A DNA stretch of 6,529 bases, from the NCBI GenBank assembly GCA_023230125.1, contig JALNXZ010000090.1:1-6529 (forward strand), given 5' to 3'. Positions 1 through 6,492 of this stretch are shown here, one piece after another (the stretch's first letter is position 1; each line of letters opens with the position of its first letter). The notes under the pieces are model-generated. The model made no database searches. It saw only the letters and a program-made list of their open reading frames with translations, and had not been told where the DNA came from. This DNA is from Bacteroidales bacterium. GTDB taxonomy: Bacteria; Bacteroidota; Bacteroidia; Bacteroidales; UBA1402. Made by a program: the position numbers and the translations under genes.

Positions 1-2
1 GT

Positions 3-398
3 GGAGAAGATTATATTGGCACTGTTCGTCGCTTGGGTTTAATTACATTTCGTATTGCTATGATTCTCACAGCCCTGCGAATTATGGACAATGGCGAACT
101 TCGTTCACCGCTTGTCTGCTCCGATACCGATTTCAATATCGCTATGGAAATGGTCAAAGTGTTGGTTCAACATGCTGCACATGTTTTCCAACAACTCCCA
201 ACCGATACGGCCACCAAAGTACAACCCAATCAAAAGCAACAGTTTTTGAATATGCTACCCGCAGAGTTCGACCGCCAAACATATTTATCGGTTGCAGATA
301 AATTGAAAATTCCAGCCAAAACAGCTGAGAAGCAAATTGCACGTTTCGCCAAAACAGGCTTGATAAATCATTATGCACAAAACCAATATCGAAAATAA
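3..398 (+). CDS. DUF3987-family mobile-element protein, C-terminal part (5' end outside window)
   Basis: The reading frame is open from the left edge (first full codon at base 3) to TAA at 396-398. This is the last ~131 residues of a longer protein; the TTG at 33 is not a credible start, because the upstream codons continue the family pattern (GEDYIGTVRR before LGLITFRIAMILTALR). That arginine-rich stretch with a hydrophobic helix is the pattern I associate with the C-terminus of Bacteroidetes DUF3987 proteins. These primase/helicase-like proteins are common in integrative and mobilizable elements and are thought to act in element replication. The final ~45 residues (KIPAKTAEKQIARFAKTGLI) look like a small winged-helix domain ending at a natural stop, so the gene is cut by the window, not broken. 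The next gene starts 17 bases downstream and is probably co-transcribed. The ATPase core is not visible, so activity cannot be judged. Confidence 0.75.
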   Translation, partial: GEDYIGTVRRLGLITFRIAMILTALRIMDNGELRSPLVCSDTDFNIAMEMVKVLVQHAAHVFQQLPTDTATKVQPNQKQQFLNMLPAEFDRQTYLSVADKLKIPAKTAEKQIARFAKTGLINHYAQNQYRK

Positions 399-415
399 CT
401 CAAACACTCAATCAA

Positions 416-736
416 ATGAATGCCTCTGATAAAAAACAAGCACGACTTCACAAAATGGAGTTGGACGAAAAATACCTTAGCCGGAAGCTATTGGAAGTAG
501 CCGAAAACGCTCCAATTATTCGTTCAAATCTCAGAAAATACAAACTCAAATCCAAGACAAAGAACAAAGGGAAACTTTTTGTTCACGAAAAAGCATTAAT
601 AAAAATGTTGAGGATTAATAAGCGTATAATGAGACTATTAGTTGAAAAAGAGTTGATTCAATATATGAATATCTCTGGTTTAAACATATATACGGTGGCA
701 GATATTGAACGCTTCTTGGTAAACAGTTTGGGGTGA
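416..736 (+). CDS. Small basic helix-turn-helix protein (excisionase/MerR-like)
   Basis: This is a 106-residue protein starting at ATG 416, 17 bases after the preceding stop, with no Shine-Dalgarno sequence. Residues 1-55 are highly charged and lysine/arginine-rich (KYKLKSKTKNKGKLF at 41-55) and are probably a basic DNA-contacting or disordered arm. Residues ~60-102 fit the small HTH domain of Bacteroidetes excisionase-like proteins: a recognition-type helix (LRINKRIMRLLVEKELI, 65-81), a short beta hairpin (YMNISGLNIYTV), then the closing ADIERFL helix. Family members act as recombination directionality factors or local regulators on mobile elements. The N-terminal arm makes the domain sit later in the chain than in the usual ~90-100 residue proteins, and the tryptophan common after the recognition helix is absent. 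DNA binding is a fair inference; the target is unknown. It could bind the repeats just downstream (748-862) or element ends outside the window. Confidence 0.65.
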   Translation: MNASDKKQARLHKMELDEKYLSRKLLEVAENAPIIRSNLRKYKLKSKTKNKGKLFVHEKALIKMLRINKRIMRLLVEKELIQYMNISGLNIYTVADIERFLVNSLG

Positions 737-747
737 TATTTTTCTTT

Positions 748-862
748 TTGTCATAAGTTGTCAAAAACTAATATTCTCTTTGTGTTTTTTTAAGTTGAAA
801 ACTTTATTATTACACCTGTTTTGTTTGTGTATAATTGTCTATCTTTGTTCAACTTTTGACAA
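748..862. repeat. TTGTCA words around the hsdM promoter (possible operator)
   Basis: TTGTCA occurs at 748-753 and again at 758-763, exactly 10 bases apart, and in inverted form (TGACAA) at 857-862. The second copy extends to TTGTCAAAA (758-766), matched exactly by its inverse TTTTGACAA at 854-862. AAGTTGAA at 792-799 is likewise the inverse of TTCAACTT at 848-855, and AAGTT-GAA-AACTT (792-804) is a short dyad. The element at 848-862 thus combines both upstream words. The one-turn spacing and the position on both sides of the candidate promoter resemble regulator binding sites. The region is AT-rich, so some matches are expected by chance, and no binding protein is shown. Confidence 0.3.
820..847 (+). 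promoter_or_regulatory. Candidate Bacteroidetes promoter for the hsdM operon
   Basis: TATCTTTG at 840-847 matches the Bacteroidetes -7 box TAnnTTTG. A TTTG at 820-823 could serve as the -33 box, but the 16-base gap is shorter than the 19-21 usually quoted, so this half is weak. Transcription would begin near 853-855, giving an A-rich leader of ~55 bases before the hsdM ATG at 909, typical for a phylum that does not rely on Shine-Dalgarno pairing. It is the only such box seen in the gap between the HTH gene and hsdM, the natural place for an operon promoter. Confidence 0.4.
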
Positions 863-908
863 TTAAAAATAAAGAAAGCAACACAAACAAGACACAAAAA
901 TAATCTCA

Positions 909-3173
909 ATGCCTAACAACCAACAGCAGTTTAATCAATTAGTTTCATTTATTTGGAACATTGCCAACGACGTACTTGTACAAGTTTTTAATAAAGGAGA
1001 TTACAAAAAAGTAATACTCCCAATGATGGTACTTCGCCGTCTGGATATTCTTTTAGAACCGACAAAAGAAGCCGTTCTGAAACAAAAAGAACAATTGGAT
1101 AAAATGGGAATTACCAATCAATCTCCCGTATTGATGACTGTTACAAAATATCCTTTTTACAATACTTCAAAATTCACAATGAAAACGCTTACTTCGGAAA
1201 CAAATCCGATGCGTTTGAAAATGAATTTCTTGGAATACTTGGACGGATATAGTAAAGATGTACAGGATATTATTGAAAAATTCAAACTAAAACAACAGGT
1301 CGATAACTTGAGCGAAAACAATCGTTTAGGCTCAATCTTAGATAAATTTACTGATACTTCTATAAATCTTGGGATTAACCCGATAGTTGATGCCGACGGC
1401 AAAGAAATACTGCCTGGCGTTGACAATCACATGATGGGTACTGTGTTCGAAGAATTGCTTCGTAAGTTTAACGAAGAACATAGTGTAACTGAAGCCGGAG
1501 AACATTTCACACCACGCGATTATGTACACTTGCTTTCGGATTTAGCGATTATTCCCATTGCAGATAAAATTGAAAGCACCACTTACGGAATCTACGATGG
1601 TGCTTCCGGTACAGGTGGTATTCTTACAATTTCAAAAGAACAGATGCAATCGGTTGCAGAAAAGAATGGTAAGAAAGTACAAATTCACACCTTTGGGCAA
1701 GAACTTCAACCCGACACTTATGCCACTTGTAAAGCCGACATAATGATTTCTGGGGAGCTAAGACAGTTTTCTTATACACTCAACAATCAGCAACGTGATT
1801 ACATTGCTTTTGGTTCTACCATTTCGCAGGATGGACACCGTGGCGAAACCTACGATTTTTGTATTTCCAATCCACCTTTTGGTACACCTTGGAAAGAGGA
1901 TTTGAAAAATTGGGGTTTAGGTGAAAAGGAAAAGGACAAAATTACCGATGCCAGATTTAAACTACAATTGGAAGAAGGTCAGGAACCCATTTCATTTATT
2001 CCGGGAATTGGCGACCCACAAATGTTGTTTCTTGCAAACAACATTAGCCGCATGAAAAACAATACACCTCTCGGGACTCGTATCGTAGAAGTGCATAATG
2101 GTTCGTCGCTTTTTACTGGAAATGCAGGAGGTGGTGAAAGTAATCTGCGACAATACATTATCGAAAACGATCTGCTCGAAGCAATTGTGGCAATGCCTGA
2201 AAAAGATTTTTATAATACACCTATTGGTACATTTATTTGGATTGTTACCAACCGTAAAGAAGAACGTCGGCGTGGCAAAGTACAGTTGATTGATGCTACA
2301 GCCATTAAAACCCCCTTACGTAAAAATTTGGGTGACAAAAGCTGTAAAACAGGAAAGTCAGACCGCAAAAAAATCCTGGACTTACTCATGAATTTTGAGG
2401 AAAACGAGCAAAGCCGCATTTTCCCCAATGCAGAGTTTGGATTTTGGGAGATAACCGTTGACCGACCATTACGGCAACAAGTTCGTATTGATAAGGAAAC
2501 CCTCAGTTCTTTGGTGAGTCGCTGTTTGAGAATGGATGTAAAATTCACAGCCGAAGCAGTTAATGTACTTACTGGTTTTAATATTGATGCAGCTTATAAA
2601 GATAATACTCCAGTTTTAGAGGAGGGTGAAACTATATTTAGCGACAGATTAAAAAACGAACGGAATGTAAAACTCCCAAAAACAATCGGACAGCTTACAG
2701 CCGATGTTATGTTGAGCGAAGTAATGATCATTCTTTGTGAATTCGCTAAGCAACAACCTGTTTATTTGAATCTTCAGGAATTTGCCGATAAGTTTGATAA
2801 ACACAAAAGAGCAAATCAACTCAAACTAAAATTCGACAAATTAAGTGATTTCTTATACTCAGTGATAGAAGTAGATGAAAATGCTGACCCTGTAACCAAA
2901 AATGGCAAACTAATACCTAACCCTGCTCTGCGTGATACCGAGCAAGTGCCTTTCCTCTACGAAGGTGGTATTGCCGGCTTTATGCAAAACGAAGTATTGC
3001 CTTATTTGCCGGATGCTTATGTGGACGAGACAAAAACAAAAATAGGGTATGAATTGAGTTTTACCAAATATTTTTATAAGCCGACGGAACTTCGACCACT
3101 CACAGAAATTAAATCTGAATTGATTTCAATTCAAAGCAGTGCCGAACAACTTCGTAAACTTATAATGGGATAA
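909..3173 (+). CDS. hsdM: Type I restriction-modification DNA methyltransferase subunit HsdM (long form)
   Basis: HsdM transfers a methyl group from S-adenosylmethionine to adenine N6 as part of an HsdM2-HsdS complex in the cytoplasm, protecting host DNA. An N-terminal HsdM_N-like helical domain (FIWNIANDVLVQVF, then ILPMMVLRRLDILLE) covers about residues 8-140. The methyltransferase core follows: GEHFTPRDYV (197-206); SAM-binding motif I DGASGTGG (230-237), with Ser where many relatives have Cys; a GQELQPDTYATCKADIMI stretch; catalytic motif IV NPPF (321-324); and EVHNGSSLFTGNAGGGESN plus IVTNRKEERRRGKVQLIDA further on. The last ~250 residues contain NPALRDTEQVPF and KIGYELSFTKYFYKP, then a short helical tail (ELISIQSSAEQLRKLI), the part that usually packs against HsdS. 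At 754 residues it is much longer than E. coli HsdM (~530) but fits the long subfamily. All key motifs are intact. It starts at ATG 909 without a Shine-Dalgarno and ends 4 bases before hsdS, so it should lead the operon. Confidence 0.95.
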   Translation: MPNNQQQFNQLVSFIWNIANDVLVQVFNKGDYKKVILPMMVLRRLDILLEPTKEAVLKQKEQLDKMGITNQSPVLMTVTKYPFYNTSKFTMKTLTSETNPMRLKMNFLEYLDGYSKDVQDIIEKFKLKQQVDNLSENNRLGSILDKFTDTSINLGINPIVDADGKEILPGVDNHMMGTVFEELLRKFNEEHSVTEAGEHFTPRDYVHLLSDLAIIPIADKIESTTYGIYDGASGTGGILTISKEQMQSVAEKNGKKVQIHTFGQELQPDTYATCKADIMISGELRQFSYTLNNQQRDYIAFGSTISQDGHRGETYDFCISNPPFGTPWKEDLKNWGLGEKEKDKITDARFKLQLEEGQEPISFIPGIGDPQMLFLANNISRMKNNTPLGTRIVEVHNGSSLFTGNAGGGESNLRQYIIENDLLEAIVAMPEKDFYNTPIGTFIWIVTNRKEERRRGKVQLIDATAIKTPLRKNLGDKSCKTGKSDRKKILDLLMNFEENEQSRIFPNAEFGFWEITVDRPLRQQVRIDKETLSSLVSRCLRMDVKFTAEAVNVLTGFNIDAAYKDNTPVLEEGETIFSDRLKNERNVKLPKTIGQLTADVMLSEVMIILCEFAKQQPVYLNLQEFADKFDKHKRANQLKLKFDKLSDFLYSVIEVDENADPVTKNGKLIPNPALRDTEQVPFLYEGGIAGFMQNEVLPYLPDAYVDETKTKIGYELSFTKYFYKPTELRPLTEIKSELISIQSSAEQLRKLIMG

Positions 3174-3177
3174 AGCA

Positions 3178-4434
3178 ATGGAACAATATCTAACATACAA
3201 ACACAGTGGAATTAAATGGATTGGTGAAATACCGGAACATTGGAACATTCATAAAATAAGATATATATTCCAAGAAAGATCGCAAAAAGGTTATCAAAAT
3301 GAGCCAATTTTGTCTGCCACTCAGAAATATGGAGTTATACCTCAGGATTTATATGAAAATCGTGTTGTTGTAGTAAACAAAGGTTTGGAAGGATTGAAAT
3401 TAGTAGAAGTTGGCGATTTTGTGATTAGTTTGAGGTCGTTTCAAGGTGGTATTGAGTATGCCTATTATAGAGGTATTATTAGCGCAGCATATACGATTCT
3501 TGAACCTTCGGCTACTTTAAATTCCAATTATATTAAATACGTTTTTAAATCACATATTTTTATTGAGCTATTAAAAACCTGTGTTACTGGAATTCGTGAA
3601 GGTCAAAACATAAATTTTGAATTATTACGCAATCAATATCTTTTTTTACCACCAACTACCGAGCAAAGCTCTATTGTTCATTTTCTTAATAAGCAAACCT
3701 CGAAAATAGATGAGTACATTAAGCAACGCCAGCAAGAGATAATCGCGCTAAACGAACTCAAGCAAGCCGAAATTGCCGAAGTGGTTACTAAAGGTATTAA
3801 CCCCGATGCTCCGATGAAAGATTCGGGTATTCCTTGGGTTGGGCAGATTCCGGAACATTGGGATAGTCGATTTTTATTTCAGGTTTCAAAAGAGCATTAT
3901 ATCTCAAACAAAAACGTTCTCCACCAAAATTTACTGTCATTGAGCTATGGTAAAATAGTCAACAAAGACATTAATAAAACTGATGGATTGCTCCCAGCTA
4001 ACTTTGATACGTATCAAGTTGTGAAAGATGGTAATTTAATTCTTAGACTTACAGATTTACAGAACGACCATAAAAGTTTGAGAGTTGGTTTTGTTACACA
4101 AGAAGGTATTATTACTTCTGCTTATGTTTGTTTGGAAGCATTTAATAATATGATACCCAAATATCTATATTATTCTTTGCATTCGTTCGACATAAAAAAA
4201 GTGTTTTATAGTATGGGTGGTGGATTACGTCAAGGCTTAAATTATGCTGAGTTGCGGAAGTTAAATGTCATTGTTCCTCCTAAAGAGGAACAACAACAAA
4301 TAGTTGAATTCATTGAATCAAGAGTAGCTATAATTGAAGAGCAAATTTCAATTATAAAATCGGAAATAGAGCAAATGCAGGAATACAAACAATGCCTTAT
4401 TTCGGATGCAGTTACAGGTAAAATAAAAGTGTAA
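3178..4434 (+). CDS. hsdS: Type I restriction-modification specificity subunit HsdS
   Basis: HsdS reads the bipartite DNA target and docks two HsdM subunits. The 418-residue chain has the standard two-fold layout. Half 1 has SGIKWIGEIPEHW (10-22), target-recognition domain 1 (~23-155), PPTTEQ (158-163) and a long coiled-coil spacer (~165-205, SKIDEYIKQRQQEIIALNEL). Half 2 repeats it: SGIPWVGQIPEHW (216-228), domain 2 (~229-365), PPKEEQ (367-372) and a terminal coiled coil ending AVTGKIKV. Corresponding motifs lie 206-209 residues apart. Each recognition domain should specify one half-site and the spacer helices set the distance between them; the actual target cannot be read from sequence by eye. 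Length is normal and both halves look complete. Base composition is mosaic: by hand count 3721-3840 is ~47% G+C, whereas stretches in the recognition domains are ~22-27%, consistent with domain exchange. Gaps of 4 bases to hsdM and 9 to the next gene suggest one transcript. Confidence 0.95.
   Translation: MEQYLTYKHSGIKWIGEIPEHWNIHKIRYIFQERSQKGYQNEPILSATQKYGVIPQDLYENRVVVVNKGLEGLKLVEVGDFVISLRSFQGGIEYAYYRGIISAAYTILEPSATLNSNYIKYVFKSHIFIELLKTCVTGIREGQNINFELLRNQYLFLPPTTEQSSIVHFLNKQTSKIDEYIKQRQQEIIALNELKQAEIAEVVTKGINPDAPMKDSGIPWVGQIPEHWDSRFLFQVSKEHYISNKNVLHQNLLSLSYGKIVNKDINKTDGLLPANFDTYQVVKDGNLILRLTDLQNDHKSLRVGFVTQEGIITSAYVCLEAFNNMIPKYLYYSLHSFDIKKVFYSMGGGLRQGLNYAELRKLNVIVPPKEEQQQIVEFIESRVAIIEEQISIIKSEIEQMQEYKQCLISDAVTGKIKV
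3205..3243 (+). repeat. hsdS conserved repeat, copy 1 (start of recognition domain 1)
   Basis: This encodes SGIKWIGEIPEHW, the conserved block opening the first half of HsdS. Its 3' end, CCGGAACATTGG at 3232-3243, is identical to 3850-3861 in copy 2, 618 bases downstream. Such short conserved blocks flanking recognition domains are known sites where hsdS alleles recombine. Confidence 0.8.
3823..3861 (+). repeat. hsdS conserved repeat, copy 2 (start of recognition domain 2)
   Basis: This encodes SGIPWVGQIPEHW, opening the second half of HsdS. It shares 12 identical bases (3850-3861) and 10 of 13 residues with copy 1. Recombination between the copies would delete 618 bases (206 codons, in frame), leaving a half-length HsdS with one recognition domain. 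Confidence 0.8.
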
Positions 4435-4443
4435 TACCAATTT

Positions 4444-6492
4444 ATGGAAGATACATTTTCACTTCAACAAATTGCAAATTGGCAATTAAATCCTGAAGAA
4501 TCGTTAGTAGAATTACCAACGATTCAACGGGGTTTTGTGTGGAAGCCAAAGCAAGTTGAAGATTTATGGGATTCACTTCTCAGAGGTTATCCTATTGGTT
4601 CATTTCTCTTCTCACAAACAGGCCTAAAGCTGTATTTAATGGACGGACAGCAACGTGCTACTTCCATTTTTTTAGGATATTTCAACCCTTTCAATTCAAG
4701 CAATGCTACAAGAGCTTGGGCAATTAAAGGAGAATTACCAGTAGTTTGGATTGACATTAAACCCGAATCAAAACCTGTCAATAGCAGATTTCTTATTCGT
4801 ACTGTAACACGTTCGCACCCTTGGGGTTATCAAGCCACAAATAATGAGGCCAAATTAAGCGTTGCAGACAGGAACAAAGCATTGAATCTATTCAAACAAC
4901 ATCCCGAGAATAACTCAGGCTATACTTCATTCAAAAACATAACTGTTTTCCCTTATGATTGTTCTTTCCCACTGCCTCTTTCTTTTTTCATTGAGTCAGC
5001 AAATATGGAGGAGGTGATAGATAAAGCTGAAAGATATTTACCAGAATATATTTCAACAAAAAAGGGGGGCTTCGAAAACAAGAATTCTTTTATGAAGTTA
5101 CTTAAAACTGATCTGTCTAAGGAACTGTCAGATATATTTGAGGTAGTAAAAAGAACCGACGAACTAACAATCAAATCAAATATTATAGACAATAGAGTTT
5201 TAAACGAAGAATACGATACTGAAAGTCCTGTTCTATTTGTAAGAATAAATTCAGCTGGCACAACCCTATCTGGTGACGATTTGATCTATTCTATTTACAA
5301 ATCTTTATTTCCTGATGCAAAAAATCTAATAGAAAACATTGGCTTAAATTTCATTTCGCCAACTCAGGTACTTTCTTTAGTTTCTCGTATTGTAGCTTCT
5401 GACACAGAAAGTAATAAATTTGTGAAGAAAATGAATGTGAGGGACTTCCAACGTAGAATTAAAAATGAGGAATTTAAATCACGTTTAAAGAAGCTGATAG
5501 AAACAAAGGAAATTGAAAATCTATTCGCCCAGGCAATTGAAATCTTATCATGTAAACAAAATTCTTTGTTTGAAGGTGAAATTCCACCTGTTATTTTAAA
5601 ACAGTTTATCCGAAAAAATCAAGGTGAATTATTTCTGTTTTTTGTTTATTGGCTACATATAAACAAGGCAGAATTAACAGAGAGTATTCAGCTTAAAATG
5701 GTCGCAAAACTTTTGTCATTTGCTTGGTTTGATTTTAGCAACGTGCAGCGATTATGGAATGAAAAAATAAACATTCTTGATTTTTGGAATGAGCCTTTGA
5801 ATGAACTTATTTGGTGGGATACTACCGACGGAATCCATTTTATGTTACCTCCCAATATGCTGAGAGGCTATTATTCTCAGCCACAAATTGAAAAAATGTT
5901 TTTAGAATCAGATCAACACAGGTGGGGTCTTTGGAAAGACGGCATTGGTGATAATATAGTTGAATATTACAATACTGTAAAATCTGTAGAATTTGATTTG
6001 CCAACAGCTAATAATTACTTTTGGAAATTCATTAGTAAAATTCAACACAATAAACAATTAGTGCTATTTGCACAACGAGATTATATCAATTCTGCTTTTG
6101 CAGATTATAATCAGATAGATGATATGGATGATACGAATGTCCCCTGGGATTGGGATCATATATATCCCGATTCATGGGTTTACAATATGAAACACTGTGA
6201 ACAGATTATTAGAGATTGGAATGGAACAAATGGAAACTTTAGAGCAATCTCACTCGAACAAAACAGAAGTGAAAGCAATAATGTATCACCAAAAGTAAGA
6301 TTAGATGGTTCAGAGAATAAGAAATATTCTTTTGTATTTAATAATGACTTTGAACATTGGAACAGTATTGATGATAGAATTTGGAATAAAGAAAAAGCTC
6401 TTTTTCATTTTCGGTCCATAACCACTCGAATGATAAATATATATGAAAAGTTTTGGATGGATTTAAAAATCAGTGAATTAGTAAACAAGTAA
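4444..6492 (+). CDS. DUF262 + HNH (DUF1524-like) nuclease of the GmrSD/BrxU/SspE type
   Basis: This 682-residue protein has no signal or membrane segment. The N-terminal DUF262 (ParB/Srx-fold) domain shows LPTIQRGFVWKPKQVEDLWD (24-43), LLRGYPIGSFLF (45-56) and the DGQQR nucleotide motif (67-71), with the family's FVRINSAGTTLSGDDL at 265-280. A long helical, tryptophan-rich middle follows. The C-terminal HNH nuclease has WDWDHIYPDSW (568-578; likely catalytic His572), then GNFRAIS (597-603) and NRSESNN (607-613), giving the H...N...N pattern (Asn598, Asn607). Relatives (GmrSD, BrxU, SspE) are NTP-using nucleases that attack modified DNA (glucosylated or hydroxymethylated cytosine, phosphorothioate); substrate here is unknown. 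It lies 9 bases after hsdS, where hsdR might be expected, so it is likely co-expressed with the methyltransferase. All nuclease motifs seem intact. It is not HsdR: no helicase motifs are visible. Its last two-thirds is AT-rich (15/60 G+C at 5461-5520). Confidence 0.9.
   Translation: MEDTFSLQQIANWQLNPEESLVELPTIQRGFVWKPKQVEDLWDSLLRGYPIGSFLFSQTGLKLYLMDGQQRATSIFLGYFNPFNSSNATRAWAIKGELPVVWIDIKPESKPVNSRFLIRTVTRSHPWGYQATNNEAKLSVADRNKALNLFKQHPENNSGYTSFKNITVFPYDCSFPLPLSFFIESANMEEVIDKAERYLPEYISTKKGGFENKNSFMKLLKTDLSKELSDIFEVVKRTDELTIKSNIIDNRVLNEEYDTESPVLFVRINSAGTTLSGDDLIYSIYKSLFPDAKNLIENIGLNFISPTQVLSLVSRIVASDTESNKFVKKMNVRDFQRRIKNEEFKSRLKKLIETKEIENLFAQAIEILSCKQNSLFEGEIPPVILKQFIRKNQGELFLFFVYWLHINKAELTESIQLKMVAKLLSFAWFDFSNVQRLWNEKINILDFWNEPLNELIWWDTTDGIHFMLPPNMLRGYYSQPQIEKMFLESDQHRWGLWKDGIGDNIVEYYNTVKSVEFDLPTANNYFWKFISKIQHNKQLVLFAQRDYINSAFADYNQIDDMDDTNVPWDWDHIYPDSWVYNMKHCEQIIRDWNGTNGNFRAISLEQNRSESNNVSPKVRLDGSENKKYSFVFNNDFEHWNSIDDRIWNKEKALFHFRSITTRMINIYEKFWMDLKISELVNK
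5058..5069 (+). other. A6G6 tract containing an in-frame A AAA AAG slippery heptamer
   Basis: Six A then six G interrupt the nuclease gene at codons 205-209. In the reading frame the sequence is ACA AAA AAG GGG GGC, so the heptamer A AAA AAG is phased exactly as in the classic -1 frameshift signal of E. coli dnaX. A -1 shift would add 13 codons and stop at TAA 5103-5105, giving a ~220-residue product with the DGQQR region but without the HNH domain. Only a weak AT-rich imperfect stem (CTTC 5070-5073 with GAAG 5094-5097) follows. The tract is certain; any frameshifting or length variation is inference. Confidence 0.3.

Noticed and set aside
830..835. TATAAT, a perfect sigma-70 -10 hexamer upstream of hsdM.
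   Set aside because: Bacteroidetes promoters use the TAnnTTTG box, no TTGACA-like -35 lies at the right distance, and TATAAT is expected by chance in such AT-rich DNA.
737..908. Terminator or small RNA between the HTH gene and hsdM.
   Set aside because: No G+C-rich hairpin followed by a T-run is present; the only dyad (792-804) has 5-base AT-rich arms.
2367..2373. A7 run in hsdM as a second slippery or phase-variable tract.
   Set aside because: Its phase (CGC AAA AAA ATC) does not give a -1 slippery heptamer in frame, and lysine codon runs are common in this composition.
909..3173. HsdM much longer (754 residues) than the E. coli protein, suggesting a fusion.
   Set aside because: The pattern matches the long HsdM subfamily as I recall it, with the C-terminal LRD...VPF and GYELSF...FYKP blocks, so the length is normal for that group.
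154..5261. Open frames of 60-112 codons on the minus strand (for example 154-378, 1157-1426, 2210-2548, 4953-5261) and small + strand ones inside hsdM.
   Set aside because: All lie inside convincing genes in other frames, show no recognisable motifs and have no supporting promoter or spacing.
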